DNA of 64,000 nucleotides, taken from Protopterus annectens (taxonomy: Eukaryota > Chordata > Ceratodontiformes > Protopteridae). Shown in pieces: positions 34,271 to 47,134 of this stretch. Each line of letters opens with the position of its first letter. The stretch's first letter is position 1. A program made the position numbers and the translations under genes. The stretch is from NCBI RefSeq assembly GCF_019279795.1, contig NC_056727.1, forward strand, positions 1,211,116,077-1,211,180,076, read 5' to 3'. The notes under the pieces are model-generated. The model was not told the DNA's origin. It worked only from the letters and a program-made list of their open reading frames with translations, and searched no databases.

Positions 34271-34287
34271 GTTATTGCTTAATAATA
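34271..34287. repeat. Target-site duplication, right copy (34081 element)
   Basis: GTTATTGCTTAATAATA; partner of 34064-34080. Confidence 0.75.
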
Positions 34288-34799
34288 CTATTTTAAACAT
34301 AATTGTTTACATTTAAGAACTGGTTTAAGTGAAATAGTATGATTTATACCAGGTAAGAGAGGCAGCCTGGACTTGTAATACCCATTTATATTCCTTCATT
34401 TCTAACCTGTTTCTTCAGATCTCCCCTTCTAATATTTTAGTAACTGTGTCTCTAGCCCTGAAAGTAAAGGAATGCATTGGGCCAGTCTCATTAATACAGT
34501 TCTCTAATGCATTAGTCAACATATTTCTCAGAGTATCAGTATTATGTTCTAGAACTCTCTCAATTTCCTAGTTTCCTGCATGAAAACATTGTACTGATGC
34601 TCTTGCAACTTGAGAAGCACGAGCCCCCCCCCCCCTTTGCCGAAGAGGATGAGGGCCAAAAATGGTAAAAAAAATATATAAAATTTATAGTTGCAATATA
34701 CATTTTATATATATGTTTTATTTATTTTTTTTTTTTTATTAGTAGACTAGGAATTCTGATCTCAACAGAGCAATGTCAGTCTCAGCCTGGAGAAGACCA
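34288..34799. other. AT-rich spacer
   Basis: No gene. It contains a C run at 34624-34636 and a T-rich run near 34722-34738. Confidence 0.5.
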
Positions 34800-35107
34800 C
34801 AACAGTGGTTGTTGTTGTTTGTCTTTCGGCTTTTCCCGGTAAAAGGTCGCCACAGCGGAACTCCGGTCCGCTAATGATTGGCAGTAGATTTTTATGAAAC
34901 GCCGAGGTGCCAGCTCGACGCTCAACCTTCAACAAAGGCACGCCCATTTACGCACGCATGTCTTTCGAACGCTACCCATCCACTGGGAGGACATGCAGAC
35001 TCCACACAGAAGGCACTCCCAAGCCCAGCCGAGAATCGAACGGGAGAACCTCTTGCTGTGAGGTAACAATGCTACCGCCGTACCACCGTGGCATCACCAA
35101 CAGTGGT
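34800..35107 (-). mobile_element. tRNA-derived SINE with RTE-type tail (SINE copy 1)
   Basis: The insertion at 34810-35097 is bounded by the 10-bp direct repeat CAACAGTGGT (34800-34809 and 35098-35107). On the minus strand the head has a tRNA-like start and a B box GTTCGATTCTCGG. The body carries GGAGTCTGCATGTCCTCCC. The tail CCGCTGTGGCGACC...GGGAAAAGCCGAAAG ends in an ACA-rich stretch. The same family lies at 63.5 kb. The tail matches the 3' end of the RTE LINE at 43.1 kb. Confidence 0.85.
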
Positions 35108-36414
35108 ACATAGTACAATAGGTAAAGTTAGTAAATGTAGAACATATGACATTTAACAAACAAAAATGCTTTGTGACAGATTGCAGTATCTACTCTTACT
35201 AAAGTTGTTTACATATACAACACAAGGAGACACAAAAGGGAAATAAAACACATTAAAAAAAAATAATGTAGATGCAACTTATCAATTTGCGAAGCTTTCT
35301 GCTAGGTCTCTTTGCAAACTGGGCACTGCAGATGAACCCCCCAACAACAAAAACAAATGTGTGCGCACACACACAAGTAGTTTGTTGTGTGCAGGCCCAG
35401 TGCAATGGCACACTGAATTGCACTTTGCAGGAAGAACACATAAAAGTAGTTCGAGCAAGACAGGAACCTGTTTTAAGTGGCGATTTTTTTTATAGTAGAA
35501 GATGGCACTTATTTTCATTAAATGCTGTAAATGCTTACTGTAGACTGGTGACGTTTAACATAAGAACATTTCATACATTTAAACACATACTAGGTTGCTA
35601 ATCTAGCTTCTCTAGTGAAGGGGCTGCTGTACTCTGAGAAATGTACCATTCAGAATTTGCAGTAACTTCTGTTTAAGGCAAAGTGAAGGCCAGATCATGT
35701 TGACTTCACCTGGTTGAGTTCTTTGCGAAAGTCACACAGGCAATGAACAGAGGCAGATGAGTACACGTTGCCTACCTAACCCTAGCCAAGGCTGCTCAAG
35801 CCCAGAGCCTATGAAGGCCAGTTAAGGGCTTGCTTTAATTTGGACCCTGTTACATATAGCAAATTTTTAAACCATGTGTCTGGCGAAGACTTAAACATTA
35901 GGAAACTGTTAACCTATGGATATTAGGTGTGCAAAGTATTCTATGATCTACCAGCCCTACAATGAATAACAGAAGACACAAGTTTTGAGTTGACACAAAG
36001 TAAATGAACTAATACACTGTTATTCCTACTATTTAATCCATTACTTATAAAACCAGCTCCGAGCACTGCAGAAAACACTTTGTCATTGGTGCACTTGTAC
36101 ACAAAAGACTAAATCAGCCCTTACTGGCATATAATTTGGACACAGGGACAAGTTTTCAAGTACCTTTACATATGATAAGGATTCACAACCAAATATGTGT
36201 TTGGCAAATGTTCTTTGAACATGCTCAAGCTTAGCCGGCTGTGAAATCCCCAGGACATAACAATATTCTAATCATAGGGTAAATGATGGCAGAAAATAAC
36301 TACCATAACAACCCTGTCTCTAGATATGAAAGTCTTGAAAATTATTAATCCATAACATTTCCTAACACAATTTACATGAAAGTCAAAAGACAAAGATGAA
36401 ATAATTACACAATT
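35108..36414. other. Non-coding spacer
   Basis: No gene or recognisable element seen. Confidence 0.45.
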
Positions 36415-36905
36415 ACAGATGCCATATGCTGCCCGGTTAAAGAAACTCCAGCTCTACTCAGTGGCATACCGCCTGCTCAAAGGCGATCTGTGCCTGACGT
36501 ATAAAGCCATGTCCAACCCGAAATTAATGGACATGCTGCACCTCAGAAAATCCAAATCCCATCGAGCTACGCACTCGAGAGACTTGAACCTCAGCACTGA
36601 AATAAACAGGACATGCTGGAGGGACAGATTCATAACCCAGAGGCTCCCTTCACTCTGGAATAAAATCCCAGTCCATGTTAGGCAGAGTGCCTCATTGACT
36701 CTCTTCAAGAGGAATCTTGATGAGTGGATGGGAGATAGTAGGTTTACCCCGGGTATCACTTCTGTGTCACTGTTAGACAGAGGCACAGTATACTAACCTC
36801 GAAAAAGGGCATAGCAAAATTCATTTAAAATGGGTGGCGAAAGCCAAACACACACTGGCTAGGCTTATAAATGCCCTAGGGCAGATAGCCTAGTATGAGC
36901 CTATA
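36415..36905 (+). mobile_element. CR1-type LINE 3' end, 5' truncated (CR1 copy B)
   Basis: An open stretch from 36419 to 36796 encodes the C-terminal RT region (KKLQLYSVAYRLLKGDLCLT, TCWRDRFITQRLPSLWNKIP) and is closely similar to the end of CR1 copy A. The 3' untranslated part ends in the same palindromic hairpin (36857-36901, GCCCTAGGGC). The 5' end is missing, which is normal for LINE insertions. Confidence 0.88.
36857..36901 (+). repeat. CR1 3'-terminal hairpin, copy B
   Basis: GGCTAGGCTT, GCCCTAGGGC and GATAGCCTAGTA occur in the same order and spacing as in copy A at 3968-4014. Confidence 0.7.
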
Positions 36906-39190
36906 AATCCTTAATTTGGTTAACAGAGGTGCAAATAGAGTTATACAAAGCATATGGATAATGATGGTCAACACCAAAATGCACAGCAGAACATTTGTTA
37001 TAGTTAAACTTCATGCCTTTTTGGTGTACCCATGTGGTTGACTTATCCAGATAGTTAATCAGCAGTGCTTACAAAATTATTATAGTATTGCCAACCTTTA
37101 AATCAGAACATTTATTCTAACAAATTTGCTTAGGTGTTGGGCAATCACTCATAAGCACCCAAACAGCAGGGGTACAAAGAACAACCCCTGAGGGACACCA
37201 CATTTAATGAACACATACTTTGAAAATTTAACTCTGTTTTTACACCCCACAAACCAATTTATAACCCATGTCTTTACAAAAACATTCATATCTGTACTGC
37301 TCAGTATATCAATGAAAACAGAATGTGGAACTAAATAAAAGGCCCTAGCCAGATCCAAATAGATCACATCTACAGCTAGACCCTTGTCCAACAGGTTTAT
37401 TATATGTTCATAAAAATTCTTCTAGGTATAAAACCATGTTGATATATATCACTAGGGAAACTAAACATATGCTTAAATGAATGACTAGTACCCTATTAAA
37501 ATACTTCCTCAGGATACACGTCAAACTAATTGGTCTACAATCACCAATAGCATAACCAGGGGTGATGTTTACATATTGGAACAGCAATGGTCTCTTTTCA
37601 AAATTTTGGAGCGAAACCTGCAATTAAAGTTTTCTGAAACAAATAAACCAAATAAGGGTACAAACAGTCACTTATACCTCTCAAAAAGCAGCCATTCAAT
37701 CTATCTAGCACAGTTGCAGAGTTCTTTTTAATATGATCTAAAGATAGGTTTTACCATTAATGGAGAACTACCTACCTACTAAAACTGGTGGAAAAGGATA
37801 CCATTTACAGAAGATGTCTAAAAAAAAAAATGGCTAACACTTCAGGGTCAGGTTATACATACCCATAACCATCTCTTAATACCAAACTTGAGGCATTATT
37901 CATTTCCATCGCCTAGTAGGTGTTTAAAGAAACCCTTTTTATTATCCAGCACGCTAGTAGTCCTACACTGGTAGTCAACTTTTTTTTCATAAGTAATTCT
38001 ATGTTCATTAACTAGTGTTATAAATATTTCCCATGGTTGTTACAAGCAGATTTGTCACTGTTGGTTGAGCCCTAAAAATACCTTAATGTTTTTTTCTTTT
38101 TTCTTCTGTCTAATTCATGTCTTTTACTCCACTGTGGAGGTCTAGAATACTTCCTTCCAGTTGAAATACTTATTGGCACAAAATGGTCAAACAAACCATT
38201 TATTTGATTGTACGGGATATCCCAATTTTCACAAAAATGAATTTTCATCTCATAATCTCGATCCCATTGTGAGATTTCAGTTGTAATAGCTGCAAAATCT
38301 GATCTATAGATTTTTTTAACCTGTACCACTTCATTAAGTTTCAGTAAATTAGAATCCATAATTTCAAAAGTGACTCACATATGGTCCAAATATCCCAGCT
38401 CTGAGGTTATTCTACAGTATTTAGATTTTAATTTGTTAGGGAGCCAGACTATATCTAGTGCTTTACTACCCCTAGTATTCTGAGCTACAATCTGAGAGTA
38501 TCCCCAACAAGTCATTTTTTGTTGACACAATACCACATCAAGTTAGTCAGGTTAATTTTGTGAACAAAAAAAAGGGCCACATTCTTACATCCACCTTCAC
38601 TGGCTAAATTTCACAGTAAAAAAAAAAAAAAAAAAAACTCACTTAAAAACTAATACAGAAGAAAACTTTGTAGAAATATACATGGATACTCTCACCCATT
38701 TATTAAGCCTCTAAGTATGATGTCCACAAAAACCTTGGGTATTCCTACTAAGCCAAGTCTTGGTTATAAAAAGAATATCAAAAAATTAAATTCGCTAAAT
38801 AAGACTCCCAAGTCAGCTAATTTACTATTGACACAACACGTATTAAATACTTTAGAGAATTCATTTTCTATTTACATTAATCACATCCATCACCCTAAAA
38901 AGTTTTAATCAGTTTGGTCAAATAACTACATAGCATAAAACTGCCAACGACTCAGATGCAACAAATCATTAAAAAATAACCATATTTGCTGTTAAAATAT
39001 TCACAAAGTTGAACAGATTTCACACAGTGTTTCAAACATTCTTTTCTAATAAAACTGGTAAATTTTCTTGCTTTTAACTGTATTTTACCCTCAAATATAG
39101 CAGGTGGAAAGATGTCACAAAAGACCAACTTAAATCCATAGATTTTATTTAAATCAAATAGGTCATCCACACTTTTCTTAAAGTTGGACT
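36906..39190 (-). mobile_element. Second CR1-like LINE, decayed (LINE-B)
   Basis: Minus-strand remnants in element order. At 38952-39170 a segment (CDIFPPAIFEGKIQLKARK, KECLKHCVKSVQLCEYFNSK) resembles the esterase-like C terminus of CR1 ORF1. Near 38700-38850 there is an endonuclease start (DILFITKTWLS). At 38072-38359 lies the endonuclease-RT linker. At 37408-37623 there is CRPISLTCILRKYFNRVL. At 37149-37391 there is VDVIYLDLARAFYLVPHS and GVPQG. An open stretch, WVHQKGMKFNYNKCSAVHFG, extends to about 36905. The RT catalytic box is deleted and many stops are present. It differs in sequence from CR1 copies A to C. Confidence 0.75.
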
Positions 39191-39224
39191 CTGCCTATAA
39201 AAATAATTCCATCATATCTTGCAA

Positions 39225-40115
39225 TGTTTTTCCCCAGGGCTCCTGGGACACCTGGTCTTTACTATACACTTCACTGATGCCAAATCTGATGTCAAGAGTC
39301 TCTAGCTAACCAGGTTTTGCTAATGACTGCAAACTTGAGGCGGTTATCAATCCTCCAGGTCTTATCAGCATCTTCAAACAGAGCCTTACCAATACAAATT
39401 CACAGTGTTAGGACCATGCACTAAAGCATAAAGTAAAAAAAAAAGTATTCTCATACTCTGGGAAACAAGAATACCCACGCACCTTCTACAGAAATGACAC
39501 TCCCTCAAAAGTTGATGTGGTCAGAGTACTGTACACATTCATGGACAATGAACTCTCCGTCGACCACCACGTATCAGCTTTCATTAGGAAATCCTACCTT
39601 ACCCAACTAATCATTTAAAGCATATCATCCAGAACCAAGGAGTTGTTATCCTTCTCTATTCCTCCCTTAAAAGGCCTATATTAGGACACCATATTCCCTC
39701 CGATATGCATATTAGGACACCATATTCCCTCTGATATGCATCGATCTAAGTGTAAACAATCTAGCTACAAAAGCCATAATATTTTCTCATCCTAAAACGT
39801 GGGTACGAGATCTAAGTAACAGAGTAGAGTGATATCAATTTTGGACTCTTTGTATCTCTTACAGAGTCCTACATAGTTATCTTTGCCTGGCCTAGAAGGC
39901 TACAAGTGACCCTGCTGTTTTTGATGTCCTACATGCACATAAAACTGAAAACCCCACAAATACTTACTCTATGGAAGTAAACCTACACAGCAATATAAAC
40001 AGAACTTGTTGGCTGCCTAGACACCTCTCACAATCAATACCCTATCTTTGGAGTAAGCTCCCATTCCATGTCAAATATGTAGTGCTCTCACTGAGCAAAC
40101 ACTGTGTGTATAGAA
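39225..40115 (+). mobile_element. CR1-type LINE RT fragment, very decayed (CR1 copy C)
   Basis: With stops and shifts, the plus strand aligns to CR1 copy A from the PQGSVLGPLL block (39225) through MDNELSVDHHVSAFIRKSY (39541-39597) to NINRTCW...LWSKLPFHVK near 40075. A 31-bp duplication interrupts it at 39680-39741. Confidence 0.7.
39680..39741. repeat. 31-bp tandem duplication in CR1 copy C
   Basis: Two adjacent copies of a 31-bp unit containing TTAGGACACCATATTCCCTC, differing at one base. Confidence 0.9.
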
Positions 40116-43055
40116 ATTTTAATGCTTACAATTATTTTAGATGAGAGTTTATTTACCAATAGCTGGTATGCAACTTAATTTACATGCAGTGTAGTTGTCT
40201 TGCACGGTTGACTTTTTCTTTGGTTAAACTGGACATACTCTCATAGGAGTACTAGAACTGGGAATATTTATTTTTGATGCCTGTATGTATTCGAGTAACA
40301 TTGATATGGACTGACAAAAGACCTTACAAAATGTGTGATCCCTTCTAGAAAGCATCTTTGTGAATCAGTAGGCTGATCCAGAAGTAGAAAAGCACCAGCA
40401 TTTCTGATCCAAGTGTCCTACCTAACATGAAGGTACACACCAACATTACTGACAATGCATGTATTGCAGTGCTTTTCAGTTAATACAGTATTTTTGTCCT
40501 CTTTCTGCAATCGCTTATAGTCACAGTGATACTGACTGTTTATGAATTTATACAAATCAGACTGCATAGCCCCATATCCTATGGGGGAGGAAATATGGAG
40601 CTAATAAACTGATATTTTACTTAATTTGTAAACAAGTCCATATGACTATATCAGACAATGTTTCATGTGTTCAGTATGTATGTAAAGCATTCCTGACCTA
40701 AGAATATATCATTGTGGGACTATGCCATAGCTTATTTGTGTGAAGCATGTATCTGTGCATAGCTCCCTACCATTTCATAACACTAGTAATGTCGTTCATG
40801 ATCACCTTGGTGTTACGTAACAAATAATTCTTCACTGCCACCATTTTTCTTCTGTGGCCATTTTTCCATTGCCTCATGTTTTACACGCATGCAACCTACA
40901 GTAGACTTGTATGATACAATGGCAGGTTGTTGGGGTAATATGAGGTCTGTATTTGTGTGTCTTGATGGTCTATGGACACATGAGTGGTGGAGATAATATG
41001 CACTAGCATTCAAGGGAACAGTTGCATTTTCAGGAATTGAAGGACCCTTATCAGGAAACTATTTTACAGAAAAGCATCAATGATAAGTGGAAAGGGGAGA
41101 TATTGCAGGATGTTGTGGTGATTTGTGAAAGTCCTCTGAAAATAAAAAGAAATAATGTGCCCATATGGGAGAAATGTGGACAGAATTTTGTAATGTACAC
41201 ACACATGTGCAGACAGTATCTGTAGACACCTTGGAAGTATCCCTGTCCTGAGTCTGCCTTTCATTCTGTTTATGTTAGGTTGGGTAAATTAAGCTAAGGT
41301 CAGCTACAACATGTTAGTAATTGGTGAGAACTATGAAGTCTGTGTGAATTGACTTTCCAGACAAAAATCTTGGAAGGAAAAAATAAAAAAAAAAAGGTTG
41401 CTCAGAGTAAAAGCCTCACTGTGTTGTTAACTATGGAAGCCAATGGATGGGTTCTATATAAACTCAATGACAGGGACCATTACAGTAATATTTTACTATG
41501 TAGCATGGGAAAGTTTGGGCTGCTAAGTAGTTACAAAGCTTCCAGCCTTAGTCGTATGGGTTACACAGATGAAACCCCTCATCAAAACAGGCAAATACAT
41601 ACTATAAGACAAAGCTGAGCAAGTAAATGGCTACTAGAATTTAGCTGGAAGATCTGCACAAGGGCAGTCGACAAACGCACAAGTCTTTCACATTGCAGAA
41701 TAATTTCCATGTGTATGTAATGTGTATAAAAAGTATAAAAGAAGTAGAATAAAGACAAAGCAATGGCAGAAACATCAAGCCATTAAACAGCTGTATGGGT
41801 GGGAGAAGATATAACAGATAGATACATACCAGGAACACTGCAAAAATATATTCTAGCTAGAAGGTTGGTAGAACAAGGCACATGTCCTTTTCTTATCCTA
41901 TAGTTTGGCAGGTAAGAGGAAACAAAAAGGGAACAGATACTCTCTGAAGTTTACCAGCTGGCAATAATACATCTGTACCATTTGGTGACAGTTAGGTGAA
42001 TATAAGCAACAGTTACGTATCCAATTGTGTTTTAAAAAGCTACAACATTTCTCGTCAGGTATGTGTCAGAGATAGCTTGTTTACATGGCTATATTGCAAA
42101 ATGGATGCTCTGTGGTAACTATTTTAAGAAAAGTTTAAATTCATAAACTGTGAGATTACAACTAGAAGCACAATAGGTCTGAATATTTTAATAGATGATC
42201 ATAACTGCATATAACTGAGAAATGAATACATTACATGAATATTACCCAACTGCATAGTTTTCACACTGTAATCTATCAAGTTACATGGCCAGAGCTGCAA
42301 TTACAGATGTTGGAGGATGATCTGCAATCTAGCTATTCTGTAGTACGCTTGTTTAATTTTGTCTAACAGGCTAAACTGTACTTTGGAGAAAAAGATGAGA
42401 TAATAGGATTGTGCAGACTCCCAGAAGAGTCTAAGAGCAAGTGCTTTGCCATAGCGTGGAATTTATTTTCCATTTAAGCATACTGTCATTGGACAGTCAC
42501 TGAAAAGGTGCTCGTAAGTCATTCAGATAGCCAAAGGTACAAAACAGCGTACTACTGTTTCTTGCATAAATAAAGGAAGTGTGAAGGTAAAAAAGTAATT
42601 GAACACTCTATTATCATTTAAGTCACACATGCTATGCGGTGTAACTGCACAAAAACGAAACAAAAGCTACAGATTATGAATTTAGTGGGCTAAGCATGGT
42701 AAAGTGGAGATCAAACAGAAAATTGAAGCAGCTAAGCTAATGTGTCACAGAACAAGCCACTCAACAATTTCCAGTATTATTCACAAACACAGTCCGACAG
42801 GCCCACCAATAATAAAACAGAAGACTGAGAACAAGCCATCTTGAGCACTGCAGCTGAAGAAAAGCTTGTATTTGTTGCTTGTAGAACACCAGCATTAATT
42901 TGAAAAGATTCTGGGATGTTGCAGAAGCAGAAATCACATGCATGAGTGCTTCTATCTATGCAAAACACAAGACAACCATGGATACTCTGGAGAGCTGGAC
43001 AAACAACCTCAACAGTTTGACAAAAATGATAAAACCTAAAAGAAAATTCTGCACA
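40116..43055. other. Non-coding spacer
   Basis: No gene or clear element seen. The base composition is AT-rich throughout and the open frames are short. Confidence 0.45.
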
Positions 43056-45025
43056 TCTCCTTCTTCTTTCGGCTGCTCCCGTTAGGGGTCGCTACAGCAG
43101 ATCAACTGTTTCCATTTCTTCCTGTCCTCTGCATCTTGCTCTGTCACACCAACCACCTGCATGTCCTCTCTCACCACATCCATAAACCTTATTTTAGGCC
43201 TTCCTCTTTTCCTGTTACCTGGCAGCTTCATCCTTAGCATCTTTTTCCCAATATACTCTGCATCCCTCCTCAGCACATGTCCAAACCAACGTAATCTTGC
43301 CTCTCTGGCTTTGTCTCCAAACCTTCCAACCTGGGCTGACCCTCTAATATACTTATTCCTAATCCTGTCCATCCTCGTCACACCCAGTGCAAATCTTAAC
43401 ATCTTCAGCTCTGCCACGTCAAGCTCTGACTCCTGTCTTTTTGTCAGTGCCACTGTCTCCAACCCATATAACATAGCTGGTCTCACTACCCTCTTGTAGA
43501 CCTTCCCTTTCACTCTTACTGGTACTCACCTGTCACAAACTCCTGACACATAGCTGGTCTCACTACCCTCTTGTAGACCTTCCCTTTCACTCTTACTGGT
43601 ACTCGCCTGTCACAAACTCCTGACACTCTTCTCCACCCATTCCATCCTGCCTGAACTCTCTTCTTAACCTCTCTTCCACACTCACCATTACTCTGAACTG
43701 TTGATCCCAAGTACTTAAACTCATTCACCTTCGCCGCCTCTACTCCCTGCATCCTCACCATTCCTCCATCCTCCCTCTCAATCACACACATATATTCTGT
43801 CTTAGTCCTGCTGACCTTCATTCCTCTTCTCTCTAGAGCACATCTCCACCTCCCCAGGGTCTCCTCCGTTCCCTACTCTCTCTCTACAGATCACAATGTC
43901 ATCTGCAAACATCATAGTCCACGGGGACTCCTGTCTGATCTAGTCCATCAACCTGTCCATCACCACTGCAAATAAGAAAGGGCTCAGCGCTGATCCTTGA
44001 TGTAATCCCACCTCCATCTTAAACGCATCTGTCACTCCCACCGCAGACCTCACCGCTGTCACACTACCCTCATACATATCCTGTACCACTCTTACATACT
44101 TCTCTGACACTCCTGACTTCTTCATACAATACCACAACTCCTCTCTAGGCACCCTGTCATATGCTTTCTCTAAATCCAAAAAGACACAATGCAACTTCTT
44201 CTGACCTTCTCTGTACTTCTCCATCAACACTCTCAGAGCAAACATCGCATCTGTAGTGCTCTTTCCTGGCATGAAACCATACTGCTGATCACTAATCATC
44301 ACCTCCCTTCTTAACCTAGCTTCCACTACTCTTTCCCATAACTTCATGCTGTGACTGATCAGTTTAATCCCTCTGTAGTTACTACAGCTCTGCACATCAC
44401 CCTTATTCTTAAAAATCGGTACCAAAACACTTTCTCCATTCCTCAGGCATAGTCTCACTTTCCAAGATTTCATTAAACAATCTAGTTAAAAACTCCACTG
44501 CCATTTCACCAAAACACCTCCATGCTTCCACAGGTATGTCATCTGGACCAACAGCCTTTCTGTTCTTCATCCTCTTCATAGCTATCCTTACTTCCTCCTT
44601 GCTAATCCACTGCACTTCATGATTCACTATCCGCACATCATCCAACTTTCTCTCCCCCTCATTCTCTTCATTCATCAACCCCTCAAAGTACTCTTTCCAT
44701 CTGCTCAACACACTCTCCTCGCTTGTGAGTATGTTTCCCTCATTATCCTTTATCACCTTTACCTGCTGCACATCTTTACTAGCTCGGTCCCTCTGTCTAG
44801 CCAATCGGTACAGGTCCTTTTCTCCCTCCTTAGTGTCCAACCTTTTATACAACTCGTCATACGCCTTAAACTTAGCCTTCACCACCTCTCTCTTTGCCAT
44901 GGACCTCATCTCCTTATACTCTTGTCTACTTTCTTCATCTCTTTTGACAATCCCACTTCTTCGCCAACCACTTTCTCTGTATACTCTCCTGTACTTCTTC
45001 ATTCCACCACCAGGTCTCCTTGCAC
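43056..45025 (-). mobile_element. RTE-type LINE, 5' truncated, inactive
   Basis: Minus-strand ORF2 fragments: VGPDDIPVEAW near 44540, [20 protein letters not shown] near 44370, [20 protein letters not shown] near 44260, [20 protein letters not shown] near 43980, catalytic FADD near 43895, and a C-terminal LRWFGHVLRRDAEYIGKKML...KRGRPK region near 43250. Stops near 43937 and frameshifts inactivate it. The 3' end reads GCGACCCCTAACGGGAGCAG followed by CCGAAAGAAGAAGG. I place it in RTE by motif memory; another clade is possible. Confidence 0.8.
43471..43624. repeat. 77-bp tandem duplication inside the RTE LINE
   Basis: The unit starting ACATAGCTGGTCTCACTACC at 43471 is repeated at 43548 with one base difference. 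The unit length is not a multiple of three, so it shifts the frame. Confidence 0.92.
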
Positions 45026-46688
45026 ATCTCCAAAAGCATTTAAAAAGTGCATTACAAAGTATCACAGTGTATACAATTACTAAAACCTTTCTAAAATGTA
45101 TTATTGTAAATGAAATCATATTTAAAACAGCACTGACATGCAAAAAAAATTCCAAGAACAGTTTTCTAGATATAGTGCTGACAAGACAACTCATCACAGA
45201 AGGGAGAATTACCATATCAGCCACCCCTTATCACTTGCCCACCATAGAAGGAAGTATGACCATAGTACATAGCCATGACCACACATGTCCAGGCTGACTA
45301 CTGTTTTGTCTGGTAGCCCCTGCTGTAATCATAATGGAGGACCATAAATACTTCTGACATATTCAAAATCTTTTCCACTGCCTGAGATTTCTTCAAAACA
45401 TTTTTCCACTAGCACCATAGACTCCAGAGCAAGGGAATCCAACATAAAGACATCTTTTTCTTGCTTGGGACCTGAAGAGGCCAAAGACACATTTCAGACA
45501 TTACATAAGTATTTGATGGTAACCACAGCTTAGACAAGCTACACAGAAATTGCCCTGGGCACATGTACTGACTCACTAGGCGTGTTTGTGGAAGGGAGGC
45601 ATACCGAATTTAGGAGTATACTAATGACATTTTACAACAATGTTTTAAAACAAGACTTCTACAAGCTACCTAATAATATACTGTTTCAAGGTCACTAATG
45701 AATAATCACATTAATATTTAATTTTCCATATATATTTCACAAGTGTTCAATTATAACTGCTTACTCATACAGACACGTGTACTACTGAGTTACAATTATA
45801 CAGAGTTTACACACGTTGTTCATGTATCTCAGAAATAACCGGTGTGATTTAGTAACTTGCTTCCCAACATGCTGTTGCTAGTAATTTATTCTTACTCCAC
45901 TCAAGGGCTTGAGTTAGAGTAAGGTGGAAGGTTAAAAGTACACAAGCAGTAGCTCACATGTATAAACTTGTGCTCATCTGTCCGTGTACCTTGCTGAAGT
46001 GTACCCTTCTGTAGAATACTAACAGCAACAGCACAAAGCTTCAAAACTCTTAGTGTGGTACGATAAGTTTTATTCTGTATAATTCTGTGGCAATGACATT
46101 CGTTACAATAGGATTTCTTTTGTTGTCAACACTGAATGTGCATACTTTGGCAAGGTTATTTGAGAGAAGTAAAGGAATCGACATATAAGACATTACATTA
46201 TTTGTGAAACTGTCCCGAGGCTCATTATTTCCCTGGCAAATGTCCTTGTTTGAACACTGTAGTTCTTTGGACAATTGCTATCCTTTATTCATTTTTGGGG
46301 GGTATATCAATTACAAATCAGTGAAGTGAACCTCTGCCAGTCACTCATTTTAGAGTGGTGTAATTCTGTGATATAATGAAATTTATAGCACACTATACTT
46401 AAAATTCTACACAACAAAATATATCCACTTATCCCAATGGCATAACAATGTATCGAGTACGTATGCAGTAGTATTTCTTTAACCAGTTAGAAAGCCAAGC
46501 CATTTCACCACATCTAGCTACTTTGATGTACCAGTTTGTACATTTTGTTTAAAACATGACAAATTCAGAAACATTTATTCTATTTCTAGAAATACAGATA
46601 AAGAAAAAGAAAATACCTGGTAGGCAAAATTATTGTGAGCATATTGTAGAATAATGTAACACAGCGGTCTAACCTTTTCTTTTACAAG
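45026..46688. other. Non-coding spacer
   Basis: No gene or element seen. Confidence 0.45.
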
Positions 46689-47134
46689 TCTATTTTTTTA
46701 TTTATTGATATTTGACTACCAGGAAAGTCTGACTGGACAGTAGCCCATTTTCAGCAGAGACCTGGGGAGAAAAGCTCCAAATTATTGCAAAACATTTTAA
46801 TAACAATAATTTTAGAATCTTCAAAAATAAAATCAAAACATCTTTCAAAGCACATTAAACAATTATAACAAATTAGACATAATACAGAAACATTGGTTAA
46901 GAATCGATACAAGTTATATGACAAGCATTTAATATTTAGAGAAATTTTAGACAGTTTGTAGAGAATTTAAAGGTAAATTAGCCAAATAAAAACAGAAATT
47001 GCAATATGAAGTGAAGAAAAACAGGCTTATGGTATATTTAGAGAGAAAGTCAGGGAAGTAAGTAAGTGAAGAAGGGAGAGTAAGGAGGTATAGTATCACT
47101 TCAGGTCAGCATCTATCAGTTCCTCATGACAGAA
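46689..47134 (-). mobile_element. L2-type LINE 3' end fragment (L2-2)
   Basis: The TAAATAAATAAA tail at 46692-46706 and the terminal hairpin (CCAGG with CCTGG, GCTGAAAATGG in the loop) match L2-1. The rest has the same A-rich character as the L2-1 3' untranslated region. It stops at the DIRS-1 border. Confidence 0.7.

Noticed and set aside
36906-40115. Twin-priming inversion of one CR1 LINE (minus-strand 5' part followed by plus-strand 3' part)
   Set aside because: The plus-strand piece at 39225-40115 includes RT blocks that LINE-B also contains, and its sequence fits the CR1 copy A subfamily better than LINE-B. The two overlap in element coordinates, so they are separate insertions.
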